From Acidobacteriota bacterium (GTDB lineage Bacteria > Actinomycetota > Acidimicrobiia > Spongiisociales > UBA5794), in NCBI GenBank assembly GCA_004356175.1, contig SMXV01000111.1, positions 1-7,691 of the forward strand: a DNA stretch of 7,691 nt, read 5' to 3'. Shown here in pieces: positions 5,890 through 7,691 of this stretch; the first letter of the stretch is position 1; every line of letters starts with the position of its first letter. The notes beneath the pieces were generated by a model. That model made no database searches. It saw only the letters and a list, made by a program, of their open reading frames with translations, and was not told the origin of the DNA. A program made the translations under genes and the position numbers.

Positions 5890-5948
5890 GCTGACGACTG
5901 GGAGCTCAGAGCCCTTCTCGTTGGAACGCACCGCGCGCCGCGTGCGTT
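5887..5948 (+). repeat. Two tandem hairpins after the molybdoenzyme gene
   Basis: TGAGCT (5887-5892, including the stop codon) pairs with AGCTCA (5903-5908) across a 10-base loop. A second hairpin joins AACGCAC (5925-5931) to GTGCGTT (5942-5948) around a GC-only 10-base loop. Neither is followed by a T-run, so they may slow decay or support termination by another route. They fill most of the 104-base gap before the next gene. Confidence 0.35.
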
Positions 5949-5993
5949 GTAGGCGTAGACGAAAATACTCCTACCTTCACGGATCTGGAACAC

Positions 5994-6500
5994 ATGGCCA
6001 TACGACAACGAGTGTTGACACTCATCGGTGCAATCGCTCTTGTAGCTGCGGCGTGTTCCTCGTCGACAGCTGCGGCTACGCCTGACCTTGAGATCGCACC
6101 GCTCTTTACGGTTCCTACAGCCGATGGAGAATTTGACATGGCTACACATCTGGCGTCCAATGGCAGACCGATCTTTCTCAACCTCTGGGCTTCGTGGTGT
6201 TTCCCGTGCCGAGACGAGATGCCAGGCATTGACAGGTCGGCCGACACATATCCCGGGGTGCTCTTCATTGGCGTAGCCGTTCAGGACGCCCGGCCAGACT
6301 CCGAGGGATTTGTCGAAGAAATCGGTGTCACGTATCTCATCGGCTACGACGACAACGACAGCGTCGAGGCGGCATACAAGCCGCTCGGCCTCCCGGCGTC
6401 GTACATCATCTCGGCAGATGGCGTCATACTCGAACGTGTCTTTGGAAAGGTCACTGAAGCGTATCTCGCCGAAAAGTTCGCCAAGTACTTCGACCTCTGA
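5994..6500 (+). CDS. TlpA/ResA-like thioredoxin-fold lipoprotein
   Basis: A 168-residue exported thiol-disulfide protein. Residues 1-21 form a lipoprotein signal peptide: positively charged MAIRQR, a hydrophobic core, then LVAAAC with Cys21 as the lipid anchor, followed by a Ser/Thr/Ala linker. The thioredoxin fold follows, with FLNLWASWCFPCRDEMP (61-77) carrying the catalytic Cys69-Phe-Pro-Cys72, and GLPASYII with the cis-proline at Pro134. It should face outside the cytoplasmic membrane and reduce disulfides, as TlpA/ResA proteins do in cytochrome c maturation or envelope repair; no cytochrome genes adjoin it, so the partner is unknown. The ATG at 5994 has only weak purine-rich sequence (GGATCTGGAA) upstream, but it gives a complete signal peptide. 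It stands 104 bases from the preceding gene and 129 from azlC. Confidence 0.9.
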   Translation: MAIRQRVLTLIGAIALVAAACSSSTAAATPDLEIAPLFTVPTADGEFDMATHLASNGRPIFLNLWASWCFPCRDEMPGIDRSADTYPGVLFIGVAVQDARPDSEGFVEEIGVTYLIGYDDNDSVEAAYKPLGLPASYIISADGVILERVFGKVTEAYLAEKFAKYFDL

Positions 6501-6629
6501 TAGATCCGGCATCGCTTCAGTCCGATCCGCACCATCGTCTGTCATCGGTCCGCGCTCGTGGCCGTGTTCGACAAGGCGGTGTTGTACTAACTTTGTGCCT
6601 TCGACGGACTTCAACCTGGGTGGGAATCT

Positions 6630-7322
6630 ATGGGCACCAATGAGCAGAGTGCAACCTGGTTCGACGGCGTGCGCGCCGTCTCGCCAATCCTGCTCGGGGT
6701 GGTTCCCTTCGGGTTGATATTCGGAGTGACATCGGTCAGTTCCGGTGTTCCCCTCGTCGCGGCGTGGGCGTCGTCCTTTGTCATTTTCGCTGGCGCCAGC
6801 CAGATCGCCATTGTTGAAGTCCTCGGGGGCGGCGGTGCGCCAATCGTTGCGATAGTCACCGCGGTGATCATCAACTCACGAATGTTGATGTACTCGGCCG
6901 ACATCGGCAGGTACACGACCTCAGAACCGCTTCGTACAAAGTTCGGCATCGCGTACATCCTGACCGATCAGGCGTACCTCGTGACAGCCAATAGATTTCC
7001 TGATCCACGAAACGCAAGGGGATTCGTCGCGTTCTACCTCGCGGCCGGTTTGACAATGTGGACCGGCTGGCAGATTTCCACAACGACCGGCTTCCTGGTC
7101 GGTGCTGCCATTCCGGAGGCATGGTCACTCGAGTTCGCAATTCCGTTGACGTTCATGGCACTTCTGACGCTTGCAGTCAAGAACAAACCGCAGCTCATCG
7201 CAGCCGTCGTCGGCGGCGGAGTTGCGGTCGCAGCGCTAGCCATGCCGTACCACCTCGGCCTGCTCGTAGGAACAGCTAGCGGCGTTGTCGCAGGCATGCT
7301 GGTCGAAAGCAGGCTCAAATGA
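6630..7322 (+). CDS. azlC: AzlC family branched-chain amino acid exporter, large subunit
   Basis: A 230-residue integral membrane protein with about six to eight hydrophobic segments. Family marks are GVRAVSPILLGVVPFGLIFG (13-32), SSFVIFAGASQIAIVEVLGGG (48-68, described in part), INSRMLMYSADI in place of the common NxRHxLYSA motif, and LTDQAYLV. AzlC pairs with a small AzlD subunit to export branched-chain amino acids or analogues; the substrate of this copy is not shown by the sequence. The ATG at 6630 follows a weak purine stretch, GGGTGGGA. The gene overlaps azlD by 4 bases (ATGA, 7319-7322), so translation is coupled. The 129-base gap upstream contains no clear promoter that I can defend. 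Confidence 0.93.
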   Translation: MGTNEQSATWFDGVRAVSPILLGVVPFGLIFGVTSVSSGVPLVAAWASSFVIFAGASQIAIVEVLGGGGAPIVAIVTAVIINSRMLMYSADIGRYTTSEPLRTKFGIAYILTDQAYLVTANRFPDPRNARGFVAFYLAAGLTMWTGWQISTTTGFLVGAAIPEAWSLEFAIPLTFMALLTLAVKNKPQLIAAVVGGGVAVAALAMPYHLGLLVGTASGVVAGMLVESRLK

Positions 7323-7627
7323 GCATGTGGGCTGTCGTGCTCGTCGTGGGACTTCTCACGTTCGCGATCCGGTATTCGTTCATTGGGCTGTTCGGGCGAA
7401 TCGCCGTACCAGAAAGTCTTGAGCGCGCGCTGCGCTACATCGCACCTGCCGTGCTTGCTGCTCTGGTACTGCCAGCCGTCATCGCTCCGGGCGGAACGTT
7501 TGATCCATGGAACATCTTCGTGCCTGCCGCCATTGGTGGTGGACTTGCGGCATGGACAACCAGGAGCATCGGTGCAGCGATTCTCGTGGGAATGCCAATC
7601 CTGTGGGTTCTACAGGCAGCAGTGTGA
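7319..7627 (+). CDS. azlD: AzlD family branched-chain amino acid exporter, small subunit
   Basis: A 102-residue membrane protein of the usual AzlD length with about three to four hydrophobic segments. LTFAIRYSFIGLFGR (13-27), LRYIAPAVLAALVLPAVI (38-55) and the glycine-rich GGGLAAWTTRSIGAAILVGM match the family. It is the partner of AzlC and its ATG overlaps the azlC stop codon as ATGA. The remaining 64 bases of the window show no convincing terminator or gene; a weak CCGAG/CTTGG pairing near 7639-7667 is not followed by a T-run. Confidence 0.93.
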   Translation: MSMWAVVLVVGLLTFAIRYSFIGLFGRIAVPESLERALRYIAPAVLAALVLPAVIAPGGTFDPWNIFVPAAIGGGLAAWTTRSIGAAILVGMPILWVLQAAV

Positions 7628-7691
7628 GGAAGTGGGTGCCGAGGATCTCAGCCGTTCGGTCTTGGTGAGGGAGTTCTTAGTTTCTAGTCTC

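Noticed and set aside
5947..5977. TTGTAG at 5947-5952 and TACCTT at 5972-5977 as a promoter for the TlpA-like gene.
   Set aside because: The 19-base spacing and weak hexamer matches are too poor to list as a feature.
6567..6593. TCGACA with TAACTT as a promoter for azlC.
   Set aside because: The -35-like hexamer is good, but the gap to any -10-like hexamer is only 11 to 14 bases.

Overview
The window reads as ordinary chromosome from a moderately GC-rich actinobacterium. The protein styles (an actinobacterial Mrp N-terminus, an ArsR/SufR-like regulator, AcnA-type aconitase, a short cytosolic sulfite-oxidase-like protein, an AzlCD pair), the GTG starts and one possible leaderless promoter suggest this. 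Acidimicrobiia or a relative is my best guess, but it is an inference from protein style, not a proven assignment. I see no mobile element, CRISPR array, tRNA or rRNA.

Layout: (1) 1-271, minus: N-terminus of an Mrp/ApbC-type Fe-S carrier (MIP18/DUF59 domain), cut by the window edge. (2) 389-1597, plus: a divergent two-gene unit, with a winged-helix regulator carrying a C-terminal cysteine cluster (389-1051) followed 3 bases later by an AhpD-like peroxidase-related protein (1055-1597). (3) 4903-1769, minus: acnA followed 3 bases later by a DUF1801 protein. (4) 4904-5277: a 374-base gene-free, dyad-rich divergent intergenic region. (5) 5278-7627, plus: a molybdopterin sulfite-oxidase-like protein, a TlpA-like thioredoxin lipoprotein, and overlapping azlC-azlD.

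The main discovery is the gene at 1055-1597. Conventional gene calling breaks it at an in-frame TGA (1301-1303) into two fragments. The TGA falls exactly on the second catalytic position of the AhpD CxxC motif (C80-H-Y-U83). Downstream reading continues in frame through the conserved HH and the rest of the family domain to a TAG at 1595-1597, giving 180 residues. Starting 18 nt after the TGA is a GC-rich hairpin with loop GGTCT, which matches the classic bacterial SECIS apical loop as I remember it from E. coli fdhF. I therefore read it as a CxxU selenoprotein rather than a pseudogene.

How the genes may work together: the Fe-S carrier, the putative Fe-S/redox-sensing regulator and the selenoenzyme share one divergent promoter region with a palindrome at the presumed -35, suggesting a small redox or Fe-S homeostasis locus. 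Aconitase, itself a labile [4Fe-4S] enzyme, lies convergent to it. The right half (molybdoenzyme, thioredoxin, amino-acid exporter) looks like independent housekeeping genes.
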